DNA of 64,000 nt, taken from Streptomyces caatingaensis. Lineage in GTDB: Bacteria; Actinomycetota; Actinomycetes; Streptomycetales; Streptomycetaceae. The notes below the pieces were generated by a model. It saw only the letters and a program-made list of their open reading frames with translations, was not told the DNA's origin and did no database searches. A program made the translations under genes and the position numbers. Shown here one piece after another: positions 21,183-30,066 of the stretch; within the stretch, counting starts at the first letter, position 1, and every line of letters begins with the position of its first letter. Where the stretch lies: contig NZ_LFXA01000017.1 of NCBI RefSeq assembly GCF_001187435.1, forward strand, positions 372,001 to 436,000, given 5' to 3'.

Positions 21183-22127
21183 ATGAGGCTTGTCTTCGCC
21201 GGTACTCCCGAGGTCGCCGTCCCCGCCCTCGACGCCCTGCTCGCCTCGGAGCGCCACGAGGTCGTGGCCGTCGTCACCCGGCCCGACGCCCCCGCCGGCC
21301 GTGGCCGCCGCCTGGTCGCCAGCCCCGTCGCCGAGCGCGCCGAGGAGGCCGGCATCGAGGTGCTCAAGCCGAACCGGCCGCGCGACGAGGACTTCCTCGC
21401 CCGCCTCCGCGAGATCGCGCCCGACTGCTGCCCCGTCGTCGCCTACGGCGCCCTGCTGCCCAAGGCCGCCCTGGACATCCCCGTCCACGGCTGGGTCAAC
21501 CTCCACTTCTCGCTGCTCCCGGCCTGGCGCGGCGCCGCCCCCGTGCAGCACGCGGTCATGGCCGGCGACGAGGTCACCGGCGCCTCGACCTTCCGCATCG
21601 AGGAGGGGCTGGACTCCGGCCCGGTCTTCGGCGTCCTCACCGAGCAGGTCCGCCCCACCGACACCAGCGGTGACCTGCTCACGCGGCTCGCGTTCGCCGG
21701 CGCCGGGCTGCTCGCCGCCACCATGGACGGCATCGAGGACGGCACCCTGGAGGCCGTCCCGCAGCCCGCCGAGGGCGTCTCGCTCGCCCCCAAGATCGGT
21801 GTCGAGGACGCCCGGATCGACTGGTCCGCGCCCGCCCTGCGCGTCGACCGCGTCGTCCGCGGCTGCGCTCCGGCGCCCGGCGCCTGGACGCTCTTCCGCG
21901 GCGAGCGGCTGAAGGTGATGTCGGTGGCGCTCACCGCGGACCGCACCGGCCTCGCGCCCGGCGAGCTCGCGGCCGGCAAGAACTCCGTCCACGCCGGCAC
22001 CGGTTCGCACGCCGTCGAGCTGCTGTGGGTGCAGCCCCAGGGCAAGAAGCCGATGAAGGCCGCCGACTGGGCCCGCGGCGTCCGCATCGCCCCGGGCGAG
22101 AAGCTGGGCGACGGGCCGGCCGCGTAG
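21183..22127 (+). CDS. fmt: Methionyl-tRNA formyltransferase
   Basis: This 314-residue enzyme formylates initiator Met-tRNA with 10-formyltetrahydrofolate. Hallmarks are the N-terminal MRLVFAGTPE, the catalytic region NLHFSLLPAWRGAAPVQHAV and the DSGPVFG motif, followed by the tRNA-binding C-terminal domain (LRVDRVVRGCAPAPGAW). rsmB and rpe follow on the same strand, so this is a translation/RNA-modification run. Confidence 0.97.
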   Translation: MRLVFAGTPEVAVPALDALLASERHEVVAVVTRPDAPAGRGRRLVASPVAERAEEAGIEVLKPNRPRDEDFLARLREIAPDCCPVVAYGALLPKAALDIPVHGWVNLHFSLLPAWRGAAPVQHAVMAGDEVTGASTFRIEEGLDSGPVFGVLTEQVRPTDTSGDLLTRLAFAGAGLLAATMDGIEDGTLEAVPQPAEGVSLAPKIGVEDARIDWSAPALRVDRVVRGCAPAPGAWTLFRGERLKVMSVALTADRTGLAPGELAAGKNSVHAGTGSHAVELLWVQPQGKKPMKAADWARGVRIAPGEKLGDGPAA

Positions 22128-22166
22128 GCTGGAACCCTTCGTCATCCCAGCTCCGGAGCACCTTCA

Positions 22167-23603
22167 GTGAACGATCAGCCGCCTCGTCGGAAGAACGGCC
22201 GCCCCGCGAAACCGCACCGCCGGCCCAAGAAGGACCCGGTCCGGATCCTCGCCTTCGAGGCGCTGCGGGCCGTCGACGAGCGGGACGCCTACGCGAACCT
22301 GGTGCTCCCCCCGCTGCTGCGCAAGGCCCGCGAGAAGGACGGCTTCGACCACCGCGACGCCGCGCTGGCCACCGAGCTGGTCTACGGCACCCTGCGCCGC
22401 CAGGGCACCTACGACGCCGTCCTCGCCGCCTGCGTCGACCGCCCGCTGCGCGAGGTGGACCCGCCGGTGCTGGACGTGCTCAGCCTCGGTGTCCACCAGC
22501 TCCTCGGCACCCGCATCCCGCCGCACGCGGCGGTCTCCGCCACCGTCGAACTGGCCCGCTGCGTCCTCGGCGACGGCCGGGCGAAATTCGTCAACGCCGT
22601 CCTGCGCAAGGTCACCGCGCACGACCTCGACGGCTGGCTGGAGCGCGTCGCGCCCCCCTACGACGACGACCCCGAGGAGCACCTCGCCGTCGTCCACTCC
22701 CACCCGCGCTGGATCGTCTCCGCGCTGTGGGACGCGCTCGGCGGCGGCCGCGCCGGGATCGAGGACCTGCTGGAGGCGGACAACGAGCGCCCCGAGGTGA
22801 CCCTCGTCGCCCGCCCCGGCCGCATCGGCGTCACCGAACTGCTGGCCGCCCTCGGCGAGGACCACGCGCTGCCCGGCCGCTGGTCGCCGCACGCCGTGCG
22901 GCTCACCGAGGGCGGCGAACCCGGCGCGATCGACGCCGTCCGCGAGGGCCGCGCCGGGGTCCAGGACGAGGGCAGCCAGCTCGTCGCCCTCGCCCTGGCC
23001 GCCGCCCCGGTGGACGGCCCGGACGCCCGCTGGCTCGACGGCTGCGCCGGCCCCGGCGGCAAGGCCGCCCTCCTCGGCGCCCTCGCCGCCGAGGAGGGCG
23101 CCGCCCTGCTGGCCGCCGAACGGCAGCCGCACCGCGCCCGCCTGGTCGGCCGCGCCCTGGCCGGCAACCCCGGCCCGTACCAGGTCGTCACCGCCGACGG
23201 CACCCGCCCGCCGTGGCGCGAGGGCACCTTCGACCGCGTCCTCGTCGACGTGCCCTGCACCGGGCTCGGCGCCCTGCGCCGCCGCCCCGAGGCCCGCTGG
23301 CGGCGGCGCCCGGAGGACGTCGCCGGGTTCGGCCCCCTCCAGCGCGACCTGCTGCGCGAGGCCCTGCGCGCCGTCCGCGTGGGCGGCGTCGTCGGCTACG
23401 CGACCTGCTCGCCGCACCCGGCGGAGACCCGGGCCGTCGTGGACGACGTCCTCAAGCGGCAGGGCGTCGAGGCCGAGTGGATCGACGCCCGCCCGCTGAT
23501 GCCCGGCGTCCCGGCCCTCGGCGACGGACCCGACGTCCAGCTCTGGCCCCACCTGCACGGCACGGACGCCATGTACCTGGCCCTGCTGCGCCGTACGGCC
23601 TGA
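22167..23603 (+). CDS. rsmB: 16S rRNA (cytosine-C5) methyltransferase RsmB
   Basis: This 478-residue protein has an N-terminal NusB-like domain (RILAFEALRAVDERDAYANL) and a C-terminal SAM-dependent RNA methyltransferase domain. The SAM-binding loop is DGCAGPGGKAALLG, and the two catalytic cysteines lie in VDVPCTGLG and YATCSPHP. It methylates C967-type cytosine in 16S rRNA by family knowledge. The start is GTG at 22167 after GGAGCACC; the frame has an earlier open stretch within fmt that is not used. A Pro/Lys/Arg-rich leader precedes the NusB domain. Confidence 0.94.
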   Translation: MNDQPPRRKNGRPAKPHRRPKKDPVRILAFEALRAVDERDAYANLVLPPLLRKAREKDGFDHRDAALATELVYGTLRRQGTYDAVLAACVDRPLREVDPPVLDVLSLGVHQLLGTRIPPHAAVSATVELARCVLGDGRAKFVNAVLRKVTAHDLDGWLERVAPPYDDDPEEHLAVVHSHPRWIVSALWDALGGGRAGIEDLLEADNERPEVTLVARPGRIGVTELLAALGEDHALPGRWSPHAVRLTEGGEPGAIDAVREGRAGVQDEGSQLVALALAAAPVDGPDARWLDGCAGPGGKAALLGALAAEEGAALLAAERQPHRARLVGRALAGNPGPYQVVTADGTRPPWREGTFDRVLVDVPCTGLGALRRRPEARWRRRPEDVAGFGPLQRDLLREALRAVRVGGVVGYATCSPHPAETRAVVDDVLKRQGVEAEWIDARPLMPGVPALGDGPDVQLWPHLHGTDAMYLALLRRTA

Positions 23604-23670
23604 CCGGCGGGCGCCCTCCCGGTCCGGGGGCCGTGCGAGGGGCGGCCCCGCGGCATGGCAGGCTTGGGGC

Positions 23671-24357
23671 ATGACCGTCCAGATCAACCCCAGCATCCTG
23701 AGCGCGGACTTCGCCCGCCTCGCCGCCGAGGCGGAGGCCGTCAAGGGCGCCGACTGGCTCCACGTCGACGTCATGGACAACCACTTCGTCCCGAACCTCA
23801 CGCTCGGGGTGCCGGTCGTCGAGTCGCTCAGCCGGGCCACCGACACCCCGCTGGACTGCCACCTGATGATCGAGGACCCGGACCGCTGGGCCCCGCAGTA
23901 CGTCGAGGCGGGCGCCGGGTCCGTCACCTTCCACGCCGAGGCCGCCCACGCCCCCGTGCGGCTCGCGCGGGAGATCCGGGCCAAGGGCGCGCGGGCGTCC
24001 ATGGCCCTCAAGCCGGCGACGCCGATCGAGCCCTACGAGGACCTGCTCCCCGAGCTCGACATGCTGCTGATCATGACCGTCGAGCCCGGCTTCGGCGGCC
24101 AGAAGTTCCTCGACATCATGCTGCCGAAGATCCGCCGCACCCGGCAGCTCATCGAGCGCCACGGCCTGGAACTCTGGCTCCAGGTGGACGGCGGCGTCTC
24201 CGCGGAGACCATCGAGCGCTGCGCCGACGCCGGTGCCGACGTGTTCGTGGCGGGATCGGCCGTTTACGGTACCGATGACCCGGCGGCCGCCGTACGCTCA
24301 CTGCGTGAGCTCGCGGAGACGGCCACCGCGGCCGCACCCTGGGCCTGCGCCCACTGA
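23671..24357 (+). CDS. rpe: Ribulose-phosphate 3-epimerase
   Basis: This 228-residue TIM-barrel enzyme interconverts ribulose-5-phosphate and xylulose-5-phosphate. The motif series SILSADFARL, HVDVMDNHFVPNLTLG, CHLMIEDPDRW, MTVEPGFGGQKF and QVDGGV is complete and in order. The start ATG follows TTGGGGC. It is on the same strand and 67 bases after rsmB. Confidence 0.97.
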   Translation: MTVQINPSILSADFARLAAEAEAVKGADWLHVDVMDNHFVPNLTLGVPVVESLSRATDTPLDCHLMIEDPDRWAPQYVEAGAGSVTFHAEAAHAPVRLAREIRAKGARASMALKPATPIEPYEDLLPELDMLLIMTVEPGFGGQKFLDIMLPKIRRTRQLIERHGLELWLQVDGGVSAETIERCADAGADVFVAGSAVYGTDDPAAAVRSLRELAETATAAAPWACAH

Positions 24358-24456
24358 GGCCCGCCGGCCCGGGGGCCGGGGCGGGATCGGGGGCCCGCCG
24401 TTTCTGACAGGATGACGGTCGAGTCCACAGCGGAAGACAGCAGTGAGGAGAACGCG

Positions 24457-25470
24457 GTGTCGACGGGCCGTTCAGTGACGCCGATGGGGCCCGCCGAGCT
24501 CGTGCAGGCGGCGGCCATGGCCCGCCGTTTCTATCTGGAGGGCAAGTCCAAGATCCAGATCGCCGAGGAGTTCGGTGTCAGCCGCTTCAAGGTGGCGCGG
24601 GTCCTGGAGACGGCGCTCGAACGCGATCTGGTGCGCATCGAGATCCGGGTGCCCGCCGAGCTGGACGCGGAGCGCTCCGACGCGCTGCGCTCCCGCTACG
24701 GGCTGCGGCACGCGGTCGTCGTCGAGTCCCCGGCCGACGCGGCCGACGACGCCCCCGACCCGGAGAACCTCGGCGAGGTGGCGGCCGGCCTCCTCGGCGA
24801 GCTGGTGAACGAGGGCGACGTGCTCGGCCTGGCCTGGGGCCGGTCCACGATCCACATGGCGGCCGCCCTGCACCGGCTGCCGCCGTGCACCGTCGTCCAG
24901 CTCACCGGCGTCTACGACGCGGGCACCGCCGAGCGCGGCTCGGTGGAGGCCGTCCGCCGGGCGGCCCAGGTCTCCGGCGGCGAGGCGCACCCGATCTACG
25001 CGCCGATGCTGCTGCCCGACCCGGCCACGGCGGCCGCGCTGCGCGGCCAGACGGGCATCGCGCGGGCCTTCGACTACTTCGACAAGGTCACCGTCGCGGC
25101 CGTCTCCATCGGCTCCTGGGAGCCGGGCATCTCCACGGTGTACGACATGCTGTCGGAGGACGAGCGGGGCCACTACGCGTCGCTGGGCGCGGCCGCCGAG
25201 ATGTCCGCCCACCTCTTCGACGCGGAGGGCCGGCGGATCGGCCGTGACCTGGGGGAGCGCTGCATCACGGTCGAGGCGGACCGGCTGCGGCGGATACCGG
25301 AGGTCGTGGCGATCGCGGGTGGCCAGCGGAAGGCCGCCGCGATCGGGGCGGTGCTGCGCTCCGGTCTCGTGACCAGCCTGGTCACCGACACCGCCGCGGC
25401 GGACTTCCTCCTGAACGAGTTCGAGCCGGGCCCGCGGCCGGCTCTCGACCGGGCCGACCCGGACGTCTGA
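24457..25470 (+). CDS. SorC/DeoR-type sugar-binding transcriptional regulator
   Basis: The protein has an N-terminal helix-turn-helix (FYLEGKSKIQIAEEFGVSRFKVARVLETALE) and a C-terminal sugar-phosphate-binding domain typical of SorC regulators (LGLAWGRSTIHMAAAL, QLTGVYDAG, LCD-like GVVS replaced by VAVSIGSWE). The GTG at 24457 has GAGGAG 6 bases upstream and gives 337 residues; an ATG at 24412 would add 15 residues with a poorer ribosome site. Position after rpe suggests, but does not prove, control of pentose or carbon metabolism. Confidence 0.88.
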   Translation: MSTGRSVTPMGPAELVQAAAMARRFYLEGKSKIQIAEEFGVSRFKVARVLETALERDLVRIEIRVPAELDAERSDALRSRYGLRHAVVVESPADAADDAPDPENLGEVAAGLLGELVNEGDVLGLAWGRSTIHMAAALHRLPPCTVVQLTGVYDAGTAERGSVEAVRRAAQVSGGEAHPIYAPMLLPDPATAAALRGQTGIARAFDYFDKVTVAAVSIGSWEPGISTVYDMLSEDERGHYASLGAAAEMSAHLFDAEGRRIGRDLGERCITVEADRLRRIPEVVAIAGGQRKAAAIGAVLRSGLVTSLVTDTAAADFLLNEFEPGPRPALDRADPDV

Positions 25471-25502
25471 TCCCCCTCGTCCCCCCGACCCCCTGATCCC
25501 CC

Positions 25503-25528
25503 GGCGGGGAGGCTTGCGCCTCCCCGCC
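25503..25528 (+). terminator. Terminator after the SorC-type gene
   Basis: GGCGGGGAGGC / GCCTCCCCGCC is an 11-bp perfect stem around TTGC, followed by CTTTCC, 32 bases after the stop. The remaining 250 bases before guaB1 hold no gene that I can support. Confidence 0.75.
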
Positions 25529-25784
25529 CTTTCCCCGGGCCGATGTGCCGGACCGCCCGGTGTTCGAGGACACGAATCCGGGGGGAAACGGGGCAAAACC
25601 CCCTCGGCGGAAGCCACAGGCACCCGCCGCCCCCGCTGGCCGAAGCCACAGAATGCGCAGATCATTCGCCATCGGGCCGTCTCATCGTGGATGATGGGTC
25701 CAGGAACCTCAGCCCGATCCGGCGCTGGTTCGAGCTGACTCCCCACCCGCTCTGTAGATCAATTTCGCAGGTGAGAGAGCCAGT

Positions 25785-27227
25785 ATGCGTTTCCTCAACG
25801 ATCAGAAGCCGCCGTACGACCTGACGTACGACGACGTCTTCATGGTCCCCAGCCGCTCCGCGGTCGGTTCCCGCCAGGGCGTCGACCTCTCCTCGCCCGA
25901 CGGCACGGGCACCACCATCCCGCTCGTCGTAGCGAACATGACCGCGATCGCCGGCCGCCGCATGGCCGAGACGGTCGCCCGGCGCGGTGGCCTCGTGGTC
26001 ATCCCCCAGGACATCCCGCTCGACGTCGTCACAGAGGTCATCTCCTGGGTGAAGAGCCGCCACCACGTGCTCGACACCCCGATCGTCCTCGCCCCGACCC
26101 AGACCGTGGCCGACGCGCTCAGCCTGCTGCCCAAGCGGGCGCACGGCGCCGGCGTCGTGGTCGACGGGGACCACCGTCCCGTCGGCGTCGTCACCGAGCA
26201 CGACCTGACCGGCGTGGACCGCTTCACCCAGCTGTCCGAGGTCATGTCCAAGGAGCTGCTGCTCCTCGACGCCGACATCGACCCGCGCGAGGCGTTCAAC
26301 CAGCTCGACGCCGCGCACCGCAAGCTCGCCCCCGCCGTGGACGAGGACGGCCGCCTGGCCGGCATCCTCACCCGCAAGGGCGCCCTGCGCGCGACGCTCT
26401 ACACCCCCGCCACCGACGCCGACGGCAAGCTGCGCATCGCCGCCGCGGTCGGCATCAACGGCGACGTGGCCGGCAAGGCCAAGGCCCTGCTGGCGGCCGG
26501 CGCGGACACCATCGTGGTGGACACCGCCCACGGCCACCAGGAGACGATGATCGCCGCGATCAAGGCCGTCCGGGCGCTCGACCCGCAGGTCCCGATCGTC
26601 GCGGGCAACATCGTCGCCGCCGAGGGCGTGCGCGACCTCATCGAGGCGGGCGCGGACATCATCAAGGTCGGCGTCGGCCCGGGCGCCATGTGCACCACCC
26701 GCATGATGACCGGTGTGGGCCGTCCGCAGTTCTCCGCGGTGCTGGAGTGTGCCGCCGAGGCGAAGAAGTACGGCAAGCACGTCTGGGCCGACGGTGGCGT
26801 CCGTCACCCGCGCGACGTCGCCATGGCGCTGGCCGCCGGTGCGTCCAACGTCATGATCGGCTCCTGGTTCGCGGGCACCTACGAGTCCCCGGGCGACCTC
26901 CAGCAGACGGCCGACGGTCGGCTGTACAAGGAGAGCTTCGGCATGGCCTCGGCCCGCGCCGTGCGCAACCGCACCAGCGAGGAGTCGGCCTACGACCGCG
27001 CCCGCAAGGGCCTGTTCGAGGAGGGCATCTCCACCTCCCGCATGTTCCTCGACCCGGCCCGCCCCGGCGTCGAGGACCTGATCGACTCGATCATCGCGGG
27101 CGTCCGTTCGTCCTGCACCTACGCGGGTGCGGGCTCCCTCGCGGAGTTCCACGAGCGGGCCGTCGTCGGCGTCCAGAGCGCCGCCGGTTACGCGGAGGGC
27201 AAGCCGCTGCACGCCAGCTGGCAGTAG
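25785..27227 (+). CDS. guaB1: IMP dehydrogenase-related protein of the GuaB1 type (probable GMP reductase)
   Basis: This 480-residue protein has the IMPDH/GMPR barrel with two CBS modules at about residues 93-210. The catalytic Cys303 lies in GVGPGAMCTTRMMTGVG, whereas classical IMPDH has GSICTTR followed by a different loop. The N-terminal TYDDVFMVPSRSAVGSR and late WADGGVRHPRDVAMAL are typical of the family. GuaB1 proteins of mycobacteria have been shown to act as GMP reductases, so IMP formation from GMP is the more probable activity. The ATG start is clear; a very strong terminator follows. Confidence 0.88.
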   Translation: MRFLNDQKPPYDLTYDDVFMVPSRSAVGSRQGVDLSSPDGTGTTIPLVVANMTAIAGRRMAETVARRGGLVVIPQDIPLDVVTEVISWVKSRHHVLDTPIVLAPTQTVADALSLLPKRAHGAGVVVDGDHRPVGVVTEHDLTGVDRFTQLSEVMSKELLLLDADIDPREAFNQLDAAHRKLAPAVDEDGRLAGILTRKGALRATLYTPATDADGKLRIAAAVGINGDVAGKAKALLAAGADTIVVDTAHGHQETMIAAIKAVRALDPQVPIVAGNIVAAEGVRDLIEAGADIIKVGVGPGAMCTTRMMTGVGRPQFSAVLECAAEAKKYGKHVWADGGVRHPRDVAMALAAGASNVMIGSWFAGTYESPGDLQQTADGRLYKESFGMASARAVRNRTSEESAYDRARKGLFEEGISTSRMFLDPARPGVEDLIDSIIAGVRSSCTYAGAGSLAEFHERAVVGVQSAAGYAEGKPLHASWQ

Positions 27228-27242
27228 TCCCGCACCAGCCCG

Positions 27243-27279
27243 GAAAAGGGGCGCGGCCGTCACGGCCGCGCCCCTTTTC
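27243..27279 (+). terminator. Strong terminator after guaB1
   Basis: The left arm 27243-27259 and right arm 27263-27279 form a 17-bp perfect stem with a TCA loop, GAAAAGGGGCGCGGCCG paired with its complement, ending in TTTTC. It is the best rho-independent-like terminator in the window. Confidence 0.92.
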
Positions 27280-27303
27280 GCGTCACTCCGGCCGGGCTGT
27301 TGT

Positions 27304-27333
27304 TGACGCTTACATGTACCGATTCGTAAGGTG
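27304..27333 (+). promoter_or_regulatory. Putative promoter of the APC permease
   Basis: TTGACG (27304-27309), an 18-base spacer and TAAGGT (27328-27333) form a good vegetative-type promoter in a locally A+T-richer stretch. It lies 240 bases before the permease GTG, with a dyad just downstream. Confidence 0.6.
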
Positions 27334-27349
27334 ACATGCAACGAACGCC

Positions 27350-27399
27350 CATTCTTGGCATGCAGACGCAATGATCGTACGGGCATGCGCAAGAATGGT
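27350..27399. promoter_or_regulatory. Large imperfect dyad downstream of the permease promoter
   Basis: CCATTCTTG followed by GCATGC (27350-27364) is mirrored by GCATG (27384-27388) and CAAGAATGG (27391-27399). Outer ATGCA (27337-27341) and TGCAT (27400-27404) extend the symmetry. Being just downstream of the putative start of transcription, it may be a repressor operator or an mRNA hairpin. Confidence 0.6.
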
Positions 27400-27573
27400 G
27401 CATTACGAGCGCGGTCCCTCACCTCGTAGGGTTCCGCGCAGTACGTGGAGTGGCGGGTACCGCTTGCTCGCGGTCCCCCTCCTTCCCGGGTTGCTCACCC
27501 TGCCGACGCACCCCGCGGGTGACCGCTGCGGTACCGGTGTGTTCCACCGGCAGCGACGAACGGAGCGACCTCA

Positions 27574-29100
27574 GTGTTGGATCAAGGCACAGCGCCCCCC
27601 GCCGCCGGCAACGGCAAGCGAACCCCGCAGCCGCCCGCCGGACTGGGCTCCCGCCTCATGCGGCGCAAGCCGGTCGAACGCCTGGTCGCCGAGGGCGGCC
27701 AGGGTGAGGGCGGGACGCTGCGGCGGTCGCTCGGCATGTGGCAGCTGACGATGATCAGCATCGGTGCCACGCTGGGCACCGGCATCTTCGTGGTGCTCGG
27801 CGACGCCGTGCCGAAGGCGGGCCCGGCGGTCATCGTCTCGTTCGTCATCGCCGGCATCACGGCGCTGTTCTCCGCGCTGTCCTACGCCGAGCTGGCGGGC
27901 ACGATCCCGGTCTCCGGCTCCTCGTACTCCTACGCCTACGCCACCATGGGCGAGCTCGTCGCCTGGGTCTGCGGCTGGTGCCTGATCCTGGAGTACGGCG
28001 TGTCGGTGGCGGCCGTCGCCGTCGGCTGGGGCCAGTACCTCAACGAGCTGCTCGACGGGACCATCGGCGTCACCATCCCGGCCTCCCTGGCCAACCCGCC
28101 CGGCGCGGGCGGCGGCATCTTCAACGTGCCGGCGCTGCTGGTGGTCCTGCTCTGCATGGCCTTCCTGCTCGGCGGCGCCAAGGAGAGCGCCCGGGCCAAC
28201 ACGATCATGGTCGTGGTGAAGATCGCCGCCCTGCTGCTCTTCTGCGCCGTCGCCTTCCAGGGCATCAAGGCCGGCAAGTACACGCCCTTCATGCCGCTCG
28301 GCCTCGCGGGCATGAGCCACGCGGGCGCCTCGCTCTTCTTCTCCTACATCGGTTTCGACGCCGCCTCCACGGCCGGCGAGGAGGCGAAGAACGCCCAGCG
28401 CGACCTGCCGCGGGCGATCATGCTCTCGCTGGTCATCGTCACCGCGCTGTACTGCCTGGTCGCCGCCGTCGCGGTCGGCGCCATGCCGTGGAAGCAGTTC
28501 GACGGCGCCGAGGCGGCGCTCGCCGGGATCATGAAGGACGTCACGGGGCAGGGCTTCTGGTCCGTGCTGCTGGCCGCGGGTGCGGTGATCGCCATCGCGA
28601 GCGTCGTGCTCACCGTGCTCTACGGGCAGACGCGCATCCTCTTCGCGATGTCCCGCGACGGGCTGGTGCCCAAGACCTTCGCCAAGGTGCACCCGAAGAG
28701 CGGCGTCCCGCGGTCCAACACCCTGATCGTCTCGCTCTTCTGCGGCATCCTGGCCGCCGCCGTTCCGCTGGACGAGCTCGCCGACGCCACCAGCATCGGT
28801 ACGCTCTTCGCCTTCGCCCTGGTCAACGTGGCCGTCGTGGTCCTGCGGCGGACGCGCCCGGACATGCAGCGGAAGTTCCGGGTGCCGCTCGGGCCGGTCT
28901 TCCCGGTGCTGGGCTTCGCGATGTGCGCCTACAACATGTTCAACCTGCGCAGCGTGACGTGGATGGTGTTCGGCGGCTGGATGGTCGTCGGGCTCGTCAT
29001 CTACTTCGCGTACGGCATGCGGTCCTCGCGGCTGGCGCGGGAGGCGGCGGACGGCACGGCCGCCGCCGAGCCGGCCGGGCAGGCCTCCGCGGAGGCCTGA
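27574..29100 (+). CDS. APC-family cationic amino-acid permease
   Basis: This 508-residue integral membrane protein has about 12 predicted helices. The first-helix signature GATLGTGIFVVLG is the substrate-binding loop of APC transporters, followed by the conserved SALSYAELAGTIPVSGSSYSYAY and SYIGFDAASTAGEE. It belongs to the cationic amino-acid transporter (CAT) subgroup. The GTG at 27574 has GGAG at 8 bases. It is followed 88 bases on by an Lrp/AsnC regulator, which may respond to the transported amino acid. Confidence 0.9.
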   Translation: MLDQGTAPPAAGNGKRTPQPPAGLGSRLMRRKPVERLVAEGGQGEGGTLRRSLGMWQLTMISIGATLGTGIFVVLGDAVPKAGPAVIVSFVIAGITALFSALSYAELAGTIPVSGSSYSYAYATMGELVAWVCGWCLILEYGVSVAAVAVGWGQYLNELLDGTIGVTIPASLANPPGAGGGIFNVPALLVVLLCMAFLLGGAKESARANTIMVVVKIAALLLFCAVAFQGIKAGKYTPFMPLGLAGMSHAGASLFFSYIGFDAASTAGEEAKNAQRDLPRAIMLSLVIVTALYCLVAAVAVGAMPWKQFDGAEAALAGIMKDVTGQGFWSVLLAAGAVIAIASVVLTVLYGQTRILFAMSRDGLVPKTFAKVHPKSGVPRSNTLIVSLFCGILAAAVPLDELADATSIGTLFAFALVNVAVVVLRRTRPDMQRKFRVPLGPVFPVLGFAMCAYNMFNLRSVTWMVFGGWMVVGLVIYFAYGMRSSRLAREAADGTAAAEPAGQASAEA

Positions 29101-29188
29101 TCGCGCACTGCGGGTCGGAGTGACCGCCGGGTACGTGATCTACTGCTCATAGGCAGAGCAGGTACCCGAGAAAAGTGATTCACCCGCA

Positions 29189-29644
29189 GTGCGACTCAAC
29201 GAGCTCGACGAACGTATCGTCCACGCCCTGGCCGAGGACGCCAGGCGTTCCTACGCCGACATCGGCGCCGAGGTCGGCCTGTCCGCGCCCGCGGTGAAGC
29301 GGCGCGTGGACAGGCTGCGGGCCGAGGGGGCCATCACCGGCTTCACGGTGCGGGTGGATCCGGGGGCGCTCGGCTGGGAGACCGAGGGGTTCATCGAGCT
29401 CTTCTGCCGTCGCAACACGTCGCCGGAGGCGATTCACCGGGGGCTCGCGCGGTATCCGGAGGTGGCTTCGGCCTCCACCGTGACCGGTGAGGCCGATGCG
29501 ATCGTGCAGATCTTCGCTTCCGACATGCGGCACTTCGAGAGGGTGCTGGAGCGGATCGCGGGGGAGCCGTTCGTGGAGCGTACGAAGTCGGTGCTGGTGC
29601 TTTCGCCGTTGCTGCGGCGGTTCAGCTCCGGGGCGCCGTCGTGA
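29189..29644 (+). CDS. Lrp/AsnC-family transcriptional regulator
   Basis: This 151-residue protein has the N-terminal winged HTH of AsnC regulators (LNELDERIVHALAEDARRSYADIGAEVGLSAPAVKRRVDRL) and a C-terminal RAM-type effector-binding domain (VASASTVTGEADAIVQIFASD). Such proteins sense amino acids and form higher oligomers on DNA. It sits 88 bases after the permease on the same strand. The start is GTG, preceded by a weak GAGAAAAG ribosome site. Confidence 0.9.
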   Translation: MRLNELDERIVHALAEDARRSYADIGAEVGLSAPAVKRRVDRLRAEGAITGFTVRVDPGALGWETEGFIELFCRRNTSPEAIHRGLARYPEVASASTVTGEADAIVQIFASDMRHFERVLERIAGEPFVERTKSVLVLSPLLRRFSSGAPS

Positions 29645-29654
29645 CGGCCGCCGG

Positions 29655-30040
29655 TTTTTCCTCCCCGCCCCGCCCTCTCCCCGTCTCCCCAGGGGCTGCG
29701 CCCCTGCGCCACCCCCGACGCGCGCGCGGCGTGTGACCGCCCGCCGCGCGAGGGTGGGGGCTGCGCCCCCTGCGCCCCGAAGCGCTGCCGCGTGGTTGTC
29801 GTCGAACTCCCCCAGGGGGGTACCCCAGGACGGGCTGGATTCGGCCGCTGCCCCGCGCTCGTCCTCGAACGCTGGACGGACGGGGTTCGGTCCCTGGCGC
29901 GCGTTCGTCCCCGAACGCCGGACCGGCTGAAAGTCGGCCCGTTCAGGGGTGCCCCCCTGGGGGGCGAGGACCTCGCGGCGGAGCCGCTATGCCCCCGCGC
30001 GGCAGTGCGTAGAAACGGTGAAAGGGCGGGGTGGGGGGTC
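29655..30040. repeat. Intergenic block A bounded by inverted copies of a GC-rich end repeat
   Basis: The left end (29663-29690, CCCCGCCCCGCCCTCTCCCC then CGTCTCCC) and the right end (30012-30036, GAAACGGTGAAAGGGCGGGG) are inverted copies of one another. Between them lie GTCCTCGAACGCTGGACGG (29861-29879) and GTCCCCGAACGCCGGACCGG (29907-29926), a core repeat also found in block B. No supported gene lies in this 422-bp gap. Confidence 0.6.
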
Positions 30041-30066
30041 AACAACCCCTGCGGCGGGGCGCGCGG

